The position numbers and the translations under genes were made by a program. The notes under the pieces are model-generated. The model saw only the letters and a program-made list of their open reading frames with translations. It did no database searches and was not told the DNA's origin. This document shows, piece by piece, positions 1 to 12,500 of a stretch of 64,000 nucleotides of DNA (positions within the stretch are counted from its first letter, which is position 1; the number at the start of each line of letters is the position of its first letter). The stretch spans positions 62,001-126,000 of the forward strand of contig NZ_JAOTPL010000007.1 in assembly GCF_025631005.1 (NCBI RefSeq), written 5' to 3'. Source of the DNA: Haoranjiania flava (lineage in GTDB: Bacteria; Bacteroidota; Bacteroidia; Chitinophagales; Chitinophagaceae).

Positions 1-771
1 TCTTTGTGCATTCAATGCCCCGGCCTCCTGCGCAGTGGCATGTATGGAAGAATTGACAACCGCCGCATTTTTATTCATCATTTCGCTGCCTTTTTCACGC
101 AGCATGGTATCTAAAACAGCCAGTGATTGCTGCCGGCTCATCATTGAAAGGTTTGTATAATAATTGATAAAATCGTTGGAAAGCGTGTTTACTACAAATG
201 CTGAAAGATCAGGATTATGTGAAGTATACGTAACATTTATAAAATCGCTTTCGCCGCTACGGCGTATTTCAATCTTTTTTAAAAGACTTTTATCATCGTA
301 AGCTGCAGACTTTAAAATATCGTACAACCTGTACTCGCTGTTATCCGCGGGAGATATTAAAGCCTGGGAAGACAGCCTGCTTTCAAATGCTTTGATCACG
401 GTATCTCTTTGCTGAGGAGAAAGCTGCGTGATCAGCCTGGAATATTTAGTAAACGGATGCTCCGGGTTTTTAAGATCATGGAGTACCAGCTTATACGAAA
501 GCTGCGTAATCGCTCTTCTGGTTTGCATCATTTCCAGAAGATTACCAAACTGCTGACTAATTTTAAAATTATCTGCAGTACGGTTTTCCAGCAAAGCAGA
601 CTCACTGAGTTGCTGGGTAATGCCGGTGGAAATTAATGTATTCGACTTATATTTTTTCGGCAATTCTTTTACAAAAAGATAGGTAAGCACAACACATAAG
701 ACCGGTATGATGATTATAAACCATTTAAAATGACTTAGGTACTTTAGAAAATCTTTCAGGTTAAGATTCAT
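1..771 (-). CDS. Wzz/GumC-like polysaccharide chain-length or export protein (partial)
   Basis: The reading frame is open from an ATG at 771 to the window edge, so only the first 257 residues are present. The N-terminus begins MNLNLKDFLKYL and is followed by one hydrophobic segment at about residues 17-33. The next part is a periplasmic-looking region with a KKYKSNTLI motif. This matches the Wzz/GumC family of inner-membrane proteins that set polysaccharide chain length; the second membrane segment and any tyrosine-kinase domain would lie outside the window. It is the last gene visible in a minus-strand run with a TolC-family protein and a sugar transferase, which supports an exopolysaccharide role. 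Family assignment rests on layout and context. Confidence 0.75.
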   Translation of the reverse strand, partial: MNLNLKDFLKYLSHFKWFIIIIPVLCVVLTYLFVKELPKKYKSNTLISTGITQQLSESALLENRTADNFKISQQFGNLLEMMQTRRAITQLSYKLVLHDLKNPEHPFTKYSRLITQLSPQQRDTVIKAFESRLSSQALISPADNSEYRLYDILKSAAYDDKSLLKKIEIRRSGESDFINVTYTSHNPDLSAFVVNTLSNDFINYYTNLSMMSRQQSLAVLDTMLREKGSEMMNKNAAVVNSSIHATAQEAGALNAQR

Positions 772-794
772 ATTATCGCTTTTATTTAATTTGG

Positions 795-1496
795 TTAATG
801 TACATTTTCTAGCTTTGTGCCGATCATATCTTCCAACGCATTTTTTGCTTTCAGATAGTTAACCTCGGCAGCCAATACCAACGCTTCTGATTCTGTGGCC
901 ATAGTTTTTGAAGCGTTGTAGGCTTCAATAGATATATCGCCACGCTGATATTTTGTCTTCGCATCCGCCCCTTCGATCTTAGAATTCTGGTAAGCAAGAT
1001 TTCTGATCTCCAGCTGTTTCTTCATAAGTAAAAAATCGTAGTATTTTGATTTTACTTCGGTTTCAAGCATCATTTCATACTCTTCATCCTGCGCTTTGGC
1101 TAAAGCATAGTCTGCCTTTGCACTTCTTATAACTGAAGGTTTGGAAAATAAACTACCGAGGTTTACGGCTATACCGGCCTGAAAGCCCCTGGTAACAATC
1201 TGGTTGCCGTTTACATTCCCGCCGTTGCCCGGCACAAGAGCAATGCCGTCTACATTTTCAGGGCGATAATAATATCCTGCATTCAATACATCGAATGCAG
1301 ACATCTTTGCGGTTGTAAACATGTTCTTTGCTTTCTCTACCTGTGCATCATAAATTTTTACACGGGGGTAATTTTGTTTGGCCAGCTGTATATACTTTTG
1401 CAACAAACTATTATCCAGCGTTCCGATAATGGATGTCTGTGAGATCGATGTTATAGAGCATAGGAGAAATCCTATCAAAAAAATATTCTTGTTCAT
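795..1496 (-). CDS. TolC-family outer-membrane protein, short form
   Basis: This 233-aa protein starts at MNKNIFLIGF; a longer upstream frame lacks a plausible signal peptide and overlaps the neighbour. A Sec signal peptide covers residues 1-19 and ends near SISQ. The body is rich in heptad-like helices, with AKADYALAKAQDEEYEMML and a repeated alpha-helical pattern typical of outer-membrane efflux proteins. It is about half the usual TolC length of roughly 430 aa, so it would carry one of the two structural repeats. It sits between the sugar transferase and the Wzz-like gene, 11 bp and 23 bp away, so a role in exporting the polysaccharide is likely. It could also be a periplasmic accessory protein. 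Confidence 0.7.
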   Translation of the reverse strand: MNKNIFLIGFLLCSITSISQTSIIGTLDNSLLQKYIQLAKQNYPRVKIYDAQVEKAKNMFTTAKMSAFDVLNAGYYYRPENVDGIALVPGNGGNVNGNQIVTRGFQAGIAVNLGSLFSKPSVIRSAKADYALAKAQDEEYEMMLETEVKSKYYDFLLMKKQLEIRNLAYQNSKIEGADAKTKYQRGDISIEAYNASKTMATESEALVLAAEVNYLKAKNALEDMIGTKLENVH

Positions 1497-1507
1497 TTGT
1501 GTATTTT

Positions 1508-2623
1508 TTAAACTTTTTCTTTCTGTAATAATGCAGGAAAGGTTCTTAATAAAATTTTCATGTCCATCAGCAGGCAATTGTTTTGCGCATAATAGTTATC
1601 TAACTGTTTACGTTCCAGATCAGACATATTTGCATTTCCTCTTTTACTCACCTGCCAAAGCCCTGTAATGCCCGCCGGGCCTAAGAAGCGCATTGCAAAC
1701 TCATCTGAAGTTAACTTTTCAGCTTCGTATAGCGGAAGCGGCCTGTTACCAACAATTGACATATCGCCTTTTAAAACATTGAATAACTGCGGCAGCTCGT
1801 CAATGCTGGTTTTTCTTAAGAAAGCTCCTACTTTGGTTACCCGGGGATCGTTTAAGATCTTTACGAAAGCTTCGCCGCCATTAGCTGATTCTCCGGCGTA
1901 TTGATTATTGGTTTTGCTGAGATCCTGCAGCTTTTTCTCAGCATCGGTAACCATTGACCTGAACTTGTAAAAATCAAAGATCTTGTATCCAGCGCCTGCA
2001 CGTTTGCTTTTGTATATAACGGCACCCTTACTTTCGAGCCTGATCAATATAGCTACCACCACAAATAAAGGAAGCAGCATGATCAACAGAGCCGAAGAAA
2101 CACATATATCGAACACCCTGCTATACACACTGTTTATTTGCCAGGAAGCTTTCTTATTTTCTTCCGGCAATGCCGATGGCTTTATCAGTTTGCACCTGAT
2201 GAGGAAATTGATTCTTTTCACTATGGTGCTTGTATCAAACGGATATTTATAAACATCATCAACTTTTGCACTGATCAAATACTCTTTGGAGAACTGGCAT
2301 TCATTGCTGCTTAAAAGAATGATGATTGTGGAAGCGAATACAGGATTTTTCCTCATTTGCCTGATGGCGTCAATATCAGCGATGCTGTCGGTTTCAATCA
2401 AAACCACAGAGCTTATATCTAAGATGCAGCTCTGGAGCGCTTCTGAAACAAAGCTCCTGAGATGAGGGTACATTCTGATCTCACAATTATAATGCCCGCT
2501 TAATTCCTGCGATAATTGGCATAAATTTCCTTTCCCGATACACGCTATTTTATCAACGCCTATAAATTCTTTAGAAACTGGCGGAGTTAAATAATCAGTT
2601 GGCGAGTAAGTTTGAAATTTCAT
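1508..2623 (-). CDS. Undecaprenyl-phosphate sugar phosphotransferase with receiver-like N-terminus
   Basis: The 371-aa protein has two parts. Residues 25-145 look like a degenerate response-regulator receiver fold (VVLIETD, TIIILLSS, VDDVYKYPF). Residues 165-371 are a bacterial sugar transferase (WcaJ/PglC type) with a membrane segment at about 176-195, FRSM at 221-224, DELPQLFNVLKGDMS at 275-289 and GNRP at 292-295. Such enzymes transfer a sugar phosphate to undecaprenyl phosphate and start repeat-unit assembly at the inner membrane. The gene overlaps the upstream stand-alone receiver gene by 29 bp, which suggests translational coupling. The usual N-terminal CoA-binding and multi-membrane region of WcaJ is replaced by the receiver-like part. 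Confidence 0.88.
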   Translation of the reverse strand: MKFQTYSPTDYLTPPVSKEFIGVDKIACIGKGNLCQLSQELSGHYNCEIRMYPHLRSFVSEALQSCILDISSVVLIETDSIADIDAIRQMRKNPVFASTIIILLSSNECQFSKEYLISAKVDDVYKYPFDTSTIVKRINFLIRCKLIKPSALPEENKKASWQINSVYSRVFDICVSSALLIMLLPLFVVVAILIRLESKGAVIYKSKRAGAGYKIFDFYKFRSMVTDAEKKLQDLSKTNNQYAGESANGGEAFVKILNDPRVTKVGAFLRKTSIDELPQLFNVLKGDMSIVGNRPLPLYEAEKLTSDEFAMRFLGPAGITGLWQVSKRGNANMSDLERKQLDNYYAQNNCLLMDMKILLRTFPALLQKEKV

Positions 2624-2963
2624 TTTGCAGTTTTAATGGGTTAAAGGGTTTATTGATTATTAAATTAACATGGCGAATAAGGTCAGGATCATGGTTGTCT
2701 GCATCTGAAACCTCTGTTAACACAACCAGCGGGATAGCAGATAGCATACCGCTTATTTTTATGGATTTTACAAATTCAACAGCATTGAGATAAGGTATTT
2801 GCCTGTCAAGAATGATCAGATCGGGATAATTGCCTTCAAGCAGCCAGATCATAGCCTCATAACCATTATTTTTAAGTGTCACTTTATATTTTTTTGATAA
2901 GATGATCTGTAGAAGTTTCAACATAGACGGTTCATCATCTACAACCAGTATATTTTTGTTCAT
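2595..2963 (-). CDS. Stand-alone response-regulator receiver protein
   Basis: This 122-aa protein is a single CheY-like receiver domain with the acidic pair D9-D10, probable phospho-acceptor D53 in LIILDRQIP and conserved K105 in NKPFNP. No output domain follows. The start was placed at the ATG before NILVVDDE; an upstream in-frame ATG at 3041 would add 26 residues with no domain character. Its 3' end overlaps the sugar transferase gene by 29 bp. It may act by contact with a protein partner, and the receiver-like part of the next protein is an obvious candidate. No histidine kinase lies in the window. Confidence 0.88.
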   Translation of the reverse strand: MNKNILVVDDEPSMLKLLQIILSKKYKVTLKNNGYEAMIWLLEGNYPDLIILDRQIPYLNAVEFVKSIKISGMLSAIPLVVLTEVSDADNHDPDLIRHVNLIINKPFNPLKLQNEISNLLAN

Positions 2964-3174
2964 TTCATCAGGTCGTTTTGCACGTGTGTATATATTTATT
3001 TGTTTTTTATTGACACATGGAATAACATCTTTAAGATTCAATATTCATTCCCGGCGGGTATAGATTCTTAATGTGTATGGCTATTTCATGCATGTATATT
3101 TTTAGTACGCCGCTTTGCGGCTGTTTGTATGATTACATGGAATTATTTCCAGTAAACTTCATTTCGCCACATAA

Positions 3175-4155
<981 letters not shown>

Positions 4156-5515
4156 GAATATTATTTTTATGAGTGATTGTTTTACGGCCGATGCTTTCAT
4201 AATGGAACCCTAACTCATCCATCTTATCTGAATCATAAATATTACGGCCGTCAAATATGGTTTTAGAATGAAGCAGCGCAGATATTTTGTCAAAGTCAGG
4301 GTTACGAAACTCGCTCCACTCGGTTATAATTAAGAGTGCATCGGCATCTTCCAACGCACCATATTGATTTACCGCATACTCTATTACATTGCCAAAACGT
4401 GCGCTCAAATTCTTCATAGCTTCAGGATCATATACTCTTATGATTGCACCTGCCTGCAGTAATTTTTCAATAATGTCTATTGAAGGCGCATCGCGTATAT
4501 CGTCTGTTTCCGGCTTAAAAGACAATCCCCATATAGCCAGACGGCGTCCTTTTAATTTTCCATTAAAATGATCATATACTTTATGGAACAACAATAATTT
4601 TTGTTGCTTATTCACTTCAAGCACTGACTTCAGCAGCTTAAAGTCGTACGCATGCTCTTTTGCCGTTTGATGCAATGCAAGCACATCTTTGGGAAAACAA
4701 CTGCCACCATATCCGATGCCGGGAAAAAGAAATCTTTTGCCTATCCTTTCATCGCTGCCAATGCCAATGCGCACCATATCCACATTTGCATTCGTTTTTT
4801 CGCACAGGTTAGCAACTTCGTTCATGAAAGATATTTTCAGCGCTAAAAAAGAATTTGCCGCGTACTTGGTCATCTCTGCACTGCGGATGTCCATAAAATA
4901 TATGGGGTTGCCCTGCCTTACGAAAGGCTGATACAAGCTTGTCATCACTTCTTTTACCTTCTCAGAATGGGTGCCTATAACTACCCTGTCTGGCTTAAGA
5001 AAATCTTCCAGGGCAACGCCTTCGCGCAAAAATTCCGGGTTGGACACTACATCAAACAATTCGCGGGGCAATTTTTTTGATAAGATTTTCATTACCTTTT
5101 CTGCAGTGCCCACAGGAACCGTACTTTTATTAACGATTATCTTATAGTCTGTAATTACATTGGACAGGCTGGCTGCCACAGACATGATATGAGCCAGATC
5201 GGCAGCTCCGTCGGCGCCCGGCGGTGTAGGCAGCGCAAGGAATATAACATCGGCATCACGCACAGCACTGTTGAGGTCTGTTGTAAAAAATATGCGCTCT
5301 TCTTTTATATTCCTGTGTAAAAGATTTTCAAGGCCTGGCTCATAAATGGGACAGATGCCATTTTTCAGGAACGAGATTTTTTCCATATTAATATCCAGGC
5401 AGGTTACCGTGTTGCCTGTTTCGGCAAAGCAGATGCCCGTTACAAGTCCCACATAGCCTGTGCCTATAATTGTTAGCTTCATTTTATTGGTTTGTTTGGT
5501 TTAGTATGCTATAAT

Positions 5516-8500
5516 TTATTGGTTAGTAATTCTCTGGTTGACTGTTTCTTGTAGTTTTTTTGCCAATACTCTGTTGTGCGGCGCAAGCAAAAATGTTCTG
5601 TGATCTCCCGGAACGTTGTGCACACGCACGCCTCCTGCCGCAAATTTCTTCCACCCGAGGTACGCAGGATCGTCTATGTAATAAATTCTTTTTTCAACTT
5701 TAAATAAATCAATTGCAATATTCAGTGGCTGCATCACATAATCATTATACGCCTTATCATAGGCTTTTATTACTTCTTCGCCGTAGTCATACACCTTATC
5801 ATCTTCGGATGTATGTGTTCTATTATTGATCTTTTGGGTGAAAATATATTTCTGGTACTTTAGCGTAGCCTGCGGATATTTAATAAAAGTTTTGGCAAAA
5901 AATAGCGCTTTACGGAATTGTCTTTTACTTTTGATAAAATATGCAGATAACTTTCCGCTTGTGCGGTTGTGGTCTTTTGCATAAGTATCCAGTATGCCCA
6001 ACATAAGAATTTCTTTATTTTGCTCAAGCAATTGCCTGGCCATTTCATAAGCAATGATGCCTCCGAAAGAATAGCCCATAATGATATACGGCCCCTGTGG
6101 CTGATGTTCGCATATCTCTTGTAAATACCGCGCAGCAATGGTTTCAATACTTTTCAAATGAGTCAGGTCTCCATCGAGCCCTAAGCCTTGCAGGCCGTAC
6201 AAAGGCTGATCGTCACTTAAAAAATAACTGAGCGATTTATACATTAAAATATTCAACCCGCCGGCATGTACTAAAAAAATCGGATTCTTCTTGCCTTCTT
6301 TTTTTATGGGAATAACAACCTTCTCATTTTGGGAAATTTTCTTTTCATTAATAACTTTCGATAAAGATTTTATGGTGGAGTTTTCAAAAAGTACGGATAA
6401 AGGCAGCTTTACGCCGGTCTCCTTGTTTATTTTTGTCATTCCGCGAACAGCTATCATGGAGTGCCCGCCTAATGCGAAGAAATCATCCTCTTCATCTATA
6501 TCGTTTACGTGCAGTTCTTCTGCCCATATTTTTTTTATCACATCAATCAGATCATCATTACTATAGGTTTCTAACCCTGTATCTACAATAGTTTCAGGCT
6601 GATAATTTATCAAAGCCTTCCTATCAGTTTTGTTGTTGGGAGTTAAAGGAAATGCGCTCAGCGGTATCCATTCTTCAGGGATCATGTAAGCTGGTAAAAA
6701 ATTGCCCAGGGTATTGCGCCAGGATATAAGCTGGCGCTTGCTTACGGGTGTTGTATCCAAATCCTGTTTGATGATATAAGCTGTTAATTGCTCCGCGTCG
6801 CCCTGATTTTTAACAACGACAGCAACATCTTTGATTTGGTGTATGTTCAGTATCTGTTGTTCAATCTCGCCCAATTCTATCCTGTGTCCCCTGATCTTTG
6901 CCTGCTGATCTATTCTTCCCAGGCAGATCAGTTCTCCAGAAGATGTATATTTACCCAGGTCTCCTGTCTTATACATTTTTCCCTGCTTACTAAACGGATT
7001 GTCTATAAATTTTTCTTCTGTCAGCTGGGGCCTGTTGTAATACCCGGCTGCAACGCCGGCGCCGCCAATGCAGATCTCACCTACTTCTGCGGGTTTAACA
7101 AGTTCACCTCCTTTTAGGAGGTAAATGTTTGTATTTAAAATAGGATGGCCTATTGATACCACTTCATCGGCTTTATTGATCTTAGCCACTGTTGACCAAA
7201 TAGTAGTTTCGGTAGGCCCATACATATTGTATACCGATGCAGAACGATCGCATAATTTATGGGCCAGATCTTTTGGCAAAGCCTCTCCACCGCACAAAAT
7301 TGTTACAGGCAATTGCTCATTCCATCCGGCTTCCATCATTAATTTATAGGTTGAAGGAGTTGCCTGCATCAGGTTAATACGTTTATTGATGAGGCAATCT
7401 GTTAACAAACCTCCGTCTTTTACAGTTTCCGCATCTGCAAGGATGAGTGTACTTCCGCTGATTAATGGCAAGAATATTTCGAGACCGGAAATATCAAATG
7501 AAACGGTGGTTACAGACAATAATCGCGTTGCAGGATCCGGCCTGAACATCTCTTGCATTGATAATAGAAAATTCAAAAGATTTTCCTGCGTGATCATTAC
7601 ACCTTTTGGCTTTCCTGTAGACCCCGATGTATAAAGGATATATGCCAGATCATCCTGACGTGTTTGTAGAGTGGCTTTTTGAACAGGTAAATAGTTCTCT
7701 ATTGCCAGATCTTCTATAATTACCTGTACGGAATTCGTTCTGAAATTTTCAGCATATTTCTGATTGACAATTATATACTTTGTATCGGCATCGTCAAGCA
7801 TAAACTTAATGCGCTCGGCAGGGAAAGCAGGATCAAGCGGAAGATAAGTTGCGCCACATTTTAAAACCGCTAATAAGGAAATAACCAATTCACTGCTCCT
7901 GTCAAGTAAAATACCAATAATATCTCCTTGTTGCACACCTTTGTCTGTAAGCATTGCAGCGTATATATCCGCCAGATAGTTTAATTGTTGATACGATATC
8001 CTTTGTTCCATAAATTCCAGGGCCGTATGTTCAGGATACTTTACGGCAGCATCTTCAAACATTTCAATTATGGTTGTATCAGGCAGTTGTTTACAATTAA
8101 CACCTGTATCATCCGCTTTTTTCTTACAATTGGATAGCTGATACACATCAATCAATGCATCGTCTTTTTCACCTATCTGCCTTAGCAGATCAACGAAATT
8201 CTCCATCCAGTTTTTTATAGTTGCTTCTTTAAACAAAGCGGTATTATAGTTCCACTGGAATATGTATCTGCCCTTGCTGCCGGTTACATTCAGGAAAATT
8301 TCAAATGACTCGGAAACCCTTTCGTTGTAAATTATACTATGTTCAATTTGTTTGAATGAAACGTTGGTATCCATCCCGATATCCACGTTGAAACTTAATG
8401 GCACCAAGGGTATCCTGGAACTGTCTCTCTGAATATTTATTTTCTTTAATAAAGTGCCGAAAGTAAAACGCTGATGATCATAATCATTCAATCCTTCCGA

Positions 8501-9496
8501 TTTACGTTGTTTTAGATACACATTAAATGGCAAGGAGCCGCCAGGATTGCTTCTGATGGGAAGCAGGTTAACACAATGCCCTATCAAATTAAAATTGTCC
8601 GTAGCAGCCTGATCTGCCACGGGTACACCGATTACAATATCGGATTGACCGGTCAATTTATACAACAGCACTTCAAAAGCGCTCATTAAAGTATTCACCA
8701 AACTGCTGTTATTTTTTGCAGCCACTTTTTTAATTTGCGAAGCGACAGCCTCGTCCAGTGAGTGATCATATCTTCTGCAGCTGTATGATCGTGCAGCACC
8801 ACGCTGAAAGTCAGCAGGCAGCTCAAATGCGGGGAGGTTATTCTTGTATTTTTTTATCCAGTAATTTTCAATTTCATTATACGCTTGCGACTGCATGAAA
8901 GCACTATAGGCTTCGGCGTAATCGCTGAATTGCAAAGGCAGGGCAGGCATAGCCGCGTTATCATAAGCAGCATTATAAACGGCACATATATCTTCCAGCA
9001 GAATACCCATAGACCATCCGTCACAAATTACATGGTGTGCATTGATGTGCAATAATCCTTCATAGTTGTTTGTTTTAAACAAACCGAATTTTATCAGCGG
9101 GCCATTCAACAGGTCAAAGGCTGTGGCGGCTTCCTGTTTACTATATGCTTCAATCACATTTTTTTGTTCATCGGCAGAGAGACCGGCTAAATCGGAGTAT
9201 TTTAAAGGGATAGCTACATTTTCATAAATTATCATTTTAGTGCCGTCTGCGTTAAACGAAGCTCGCAGCGCTTCATGCCTTTGCACAACCATTTTTAAAG
9301 CATCGTTTAAAAACGTAAAATTGATTGTCCCTTTTAATTGCAGGGAGACAGATTCGTTGTAGGCCAGATTAGCTTCTTCTCCGCCAAGTATGCAGGAAAC
9401 CAGTATTTCCTGCTGAGGTTCGGTGGTGGGCACCACTTTCTCTATTGCTGGGCCGCAGAACGGATCATAGTCTATTGATCTTTGCAAAGTGTACAT
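5516..9496 (-). CDS. Non-ribosomal peptide synthetase, C-A-PCP-TE
   Basis: The 1326-aa protein has four domains in order. The condensation domain (about 20-455) has HHVICDG at 154-160. The adenylation domain (about 475-960) has YTSGSTGKPKG, YGPTETT, YKTGDLG and NKTDRKAL. The carrier domain has its phosphopantetheine serine at S1013 in LGGHSMI. The thioesterase (about 1070-1320) has GYSFGG with S1143, D1170 and H1299. The pocket residues read by hand against GrsA are D-I-L-Q-L-G-M-I-W, very close to the known glycine signature (as in DhbF). It should accept the upstream acyl chain, add glycine and release the product. It starts 36 bp after the hybrid gene, so the two are co-transcribed. Confidence 0.95.
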   Translation of the reverse strand: MYTLQRSIDYDPFCGPAIEKVVPTTEPQQEILVSCILGGEEANLAYNESVSLQLKGTINFTFLNDALKMVVQRHEALRASFNADGTKMIIYENVAIPLKYSDLAGLSADEQKNVIEAYSKQEAATAFDLLNGPLIKFGLFKTNNYEGLLHINAHHVICDGWSMGILLEDICAVYNAAYDNAAMPALPLQFSDYAEAYSAFMQSQAYNEIENYWIKKYKNNLPAFELPADFQRGAARSYSCRRYDHSLDEAVASQIKKVAAKNNSSLVNTLMSAFEVLLYKLTGQSDIVIGVPVADQAATDNFNLIGHCVNLLPIRSNPGGSLPFNVYLKQRKSEGLNDYDHQRFTFGTLLKKINIQRDSSRIPLVPLSFNVDIGMDTNVSFKQIEHSIIYNERVSESFEIFLNVTGSKGRYIFQWNYNTALFKEATIKNWMENFVDLLRQIGEKDDALIDVYQLSNCKKKADDTGVNCKQLPDTTIIEMFEDAAVKYPEHTALEFMEQRISYQQLNYLADIYAAMLTDKGVQQGDIIGILLDRSSELVISLLAVLKCGATYLPLDPAFPAERIKFMLDDADTKYIIVNQKYAENFRTNSVQVIIEDLAIENYLPVQKATLQTRQDDLAYILYTSGSTGKPKGVMITQENLLNFLLSMQEMFRPDPATRLLSVTTVSFDISGLEIFLPLISGSTLILADAETVKDGGLLTDCLINKRINLMQATPSTYKLMMEAGWNEQLPVTILCGGEALPKDLAHKLCDRSASVYNMYGPTETTIWSTVAKINKADEVVSIGHPILNTNIYLLKGGELVKPAEVGEICIGGAGVAAGYYNRPQLTEEKFIDNPFSKQGKMYKTGDLGKYTSSGELICLGRIDQQAKIRGHRIELGEIEQQILNIHQIKDVAVVVKNQGDAEQLTAYIIKQDLDTTPVSKRQLISWRNTLGNFLPAYMIPEEWIPLSAFPLTPNNKTDRKALINYQPETIVDTGLETYSNDDLIDVIKKIWAEELHVNDIDEEDDFFALGGHSMIAVRGMTKINKETGVKLPLSVLFENSTIKSLSKVINEKKISQNEKVVIPIKKEGKKNPIFLVHAGGLNILMYKSLSYFLSDDQPLYGLQGLGLDGDLTHLKSIETIAARYLQEICEHQPQGPYIIMGYSFGGIIAYEMARQLLEQNKEILMLGILDTYAKDHNRTSGKLSAYFIKSKRQFRKALFFAKTFIKYPQATLKYQKYIFTQKINNRTHTSEDDKVYDYGEEVIKAYDKAYNDYVMQPLNIAIDLFKVEKRIYYIDDPAYLGWKKFAAGGVRVHNVPGDHRTFLLAPHNRVLAKKLQETVNQRITNQ

Positions 9497-9532
9497 TTTA
9501 TTCTAATAATATTTTTGATAATTTCCGGAATG

Positions 9533-12500
9533 CTATTCATCATCAATCAACATGTACTTCCCTGTTGATATATCTTGCAGAAACCAGGCAGGGTTGCCTT
9601 CCTTGTCTTTACCCAACCTTGCACCGGAAACAGGGGGATCTATATTGATAAAACTTTTTGTGGTCTTTTTCGTATAAGGTATAAATCCTGCATGGCACAA
9701 TTCTTTTATACTTTCTTCAAATGCCGTTATTATCTTATCTATATCCTGTGCGGTATGTGCAGTTGTAAGGAAACAGGGAAAGCCATCCCAGATATGAATA
9801 TTTCTAAACCGCATTGAAGAGAACAACAGTTCACTGTAAGGATATTCTTCCCTGAACTTAATTTTCCATAAAGAAGAGAAGTGAACAACGTAGACAGGAA
9901 CTCCATATTTTTTACAGATCGTATTTAGCCTGATAGACAATTCGGAGGTTTTCACATTAAGGCTTTCCTGCAATTTGCCACCCGTTTGTTTTAAATAATT
10001 TAATGAAGCAAGCGCAGTAGAAAGCGCCAGCGGATGGCGAACAAATGTGCCGGCAAAATAAGTGACGCCTACTTCAGGAACAGAACCGTCTTCGTACTGC
10101 CAGTAACCGCCATCCAATGCGTCCAAGTATTTTTTATCTCCGGCTATAACGCCGACAGGCAAACCACCGCCTACCACTTTTCCATAAACAGCAATATCTG
10201 CCCGGATACCAAACATAGCCTGGAAGCCGCCATTGTGTGCCCTGAAGCCGGTGATGACCTCATCAAAAATCAGCGGTACTTCATTCGCTTGTGTCAACGC
10301 TCGCAATGCCCTCAAAAATTCAAGCGGAACAAATTCAGGACGCCTGCTTTGTACCGGCTCCACTAAAACACCGGCTATTTCATGGATTCTTTCCCTGATG
10401 ATCTGTAATGATGCTGCGGTACCGTAATCAAGTATCAGCATATTCTGCACATTGCTGTTCAATATGCCGGACGCGGCCGCAAATGTTTGTAATTTCTTTG
10501 TTCCTCTTACCAGCACTTCATCATTAATACCATGATAAGAACCGGTAAAAGCAACTATTAATGCTTTATTTGTAATACTTCGTGCGATGCGCATAGCGCC
10601 CAACACCGCTTCTGAGCCCGTATTGCACAAAGCCGCTCTGTTAAAGCCTGTAAGCTCGCAAACAAGTTTGCAGACACTGCCGGCCAAAGCATGTTGCGGG
10701 CCAATCTCATAACCGTTCTCTACCTGGGAAAGCAGGGCTTTTTTTAAAACGGGTGACTGGTAACCCAAAAAATTAGAGCCAAAGCCATTCAATGCATCAA
10801 TGTATTGATTACCATCAACATCCCATAAATATGCGCCGGCTGATTTTTTTATAACAATTGAATAAATCATTTCTTTTGTAAGTGGCTTAAATCCTGAAAC
10901 CACGCGCGGATCAGCCATACAGCTTCTGTAGTACTGTGTGTATTCCTTACTTCCGGCAGTTTTTTTATTGTATTGCTCAATAAAATTTGTGAGATATTCT
11001 TTTTGCTGGGCGGTAATACCGGTTATTGTTTTTTCAATGCGCGCTGTTGCACCAAAAGGTTTTTTCAGCTCAGTTATCTCTTCAGGAGAAATATACACGG
11101 CCGGCTCTGCTTGAGTAACCGGTGATATTGATGTTTCACCCGGCTGAGGTTGGGGAGCGCTTTTCTCACTTAATAATGAGACCTGTTGAGCGAGCTGCTG
11201 CAATTGTTGTTGTATCAGTTCTAAAGGGCCTGTATTTTCCGTACGAGCTTGATGCGATATAGATCCCTCGTTATCACTATTTATTTTTACTTCCTGCTGA
11301 TAAGCTGACGGCGAAAGATTTTCATCAAGATAAACGGCGAGCTTTTCAATGCTGTCGTAGCTTTCATTAAGCTGGCGGAAAGTTACCGGCAGTTGAAACT
11401 CTTTCTTAACGGAGGATGCAATTTGCGTGAGCAACAAGGAGTCGAGCCCCAATTGCATAAAACTACTGTGCACATCGTTATCAGTAATATCTATTCCTGA
11501 CGCCGATTCGAAAATTTCTTTGATCTTTTCAATCAGTATATCTTTCCTTTCCATAGTGATTACATGAGGTACTTGTTTGTTTTTAGAAATTTGCTTAAAT
11601 CCTTCAGGTGACCTGGAAGCCTGGTTGCATATAGTCTTCGGCGGATCTACCCAATGTCTTTTTTTATTAAAAGCATAAGTGGGCACATCATGAAGCAGGT
11701 TATAGTTTGTATGTTGGTATACTGCCCGCCAGTTGATATGTACACCTGAAGACCATAATTCACCAAGTGCTGACTGAACACTTACAATTTCATTTTCAGC
11801 ATTATCGTTCATATCCAGAGCGCTGAACGCTCTTGCACGAATATCCCGATCATGCTGCTTTGCCAAGGTTGCTGCGGTTGTTCCCGGGCCAAGTTCAAGA
11901 TATACCGGTTGCCATTCTGCCTCAAGTGTTTGTATAGCTTTTGAAAAGTTTACACAGCTTCTCACATGCGCTGCCCAATACACAGGATCCATAGCTTCTT
12001 CGTCTTTTAGCCATGTACCTGTAACCGTTGAAACTACCGGTATGTAAGGCTTGGACAATGTAATGCTGCGTACAACCTCAAAAAGAGGATCCACAGCTGG
12101 AGCCATCATAGTGGAGTGAAATGCATGACTTGTATGCAAAATATTATGGGCAATATTTCTTTGGCTTAGCTGTTCTGCAAAAGATTTTACCTGGTCAGCA
12201 TCGCCCGAAAGAACACATAATTGCGGTGCGTTGACAGCAGCAACGGAAAGCTGTTCAGGCAAAAAATCTTTTACACTTTCTGCTGACGCCCTTACTGACA
12301 ACATCAATCCTGCAGGGAGTGCACTGATTATTTTTCCGCGGCAGGAGATGATCTTCAACACATCTTTTAAAGAAAAAACACCGGCCAGATGTGCAGCTAC
12401 AAATTCACCGACACTATGGCCAACCAGCGCTTTCGGTTCTATCTCCCAACTTACAAACTGCCGGGCAAGCGCGTAGGAAATGGTAAAAATAGCCGCTTGC

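Noticed and set aside
5860..6147. 95-codon frame inside the thioesterase region of the NRPS
   Set aside because: It lies in another frame of an intact NRPS gene and shows no domain or ribosome-binding site.
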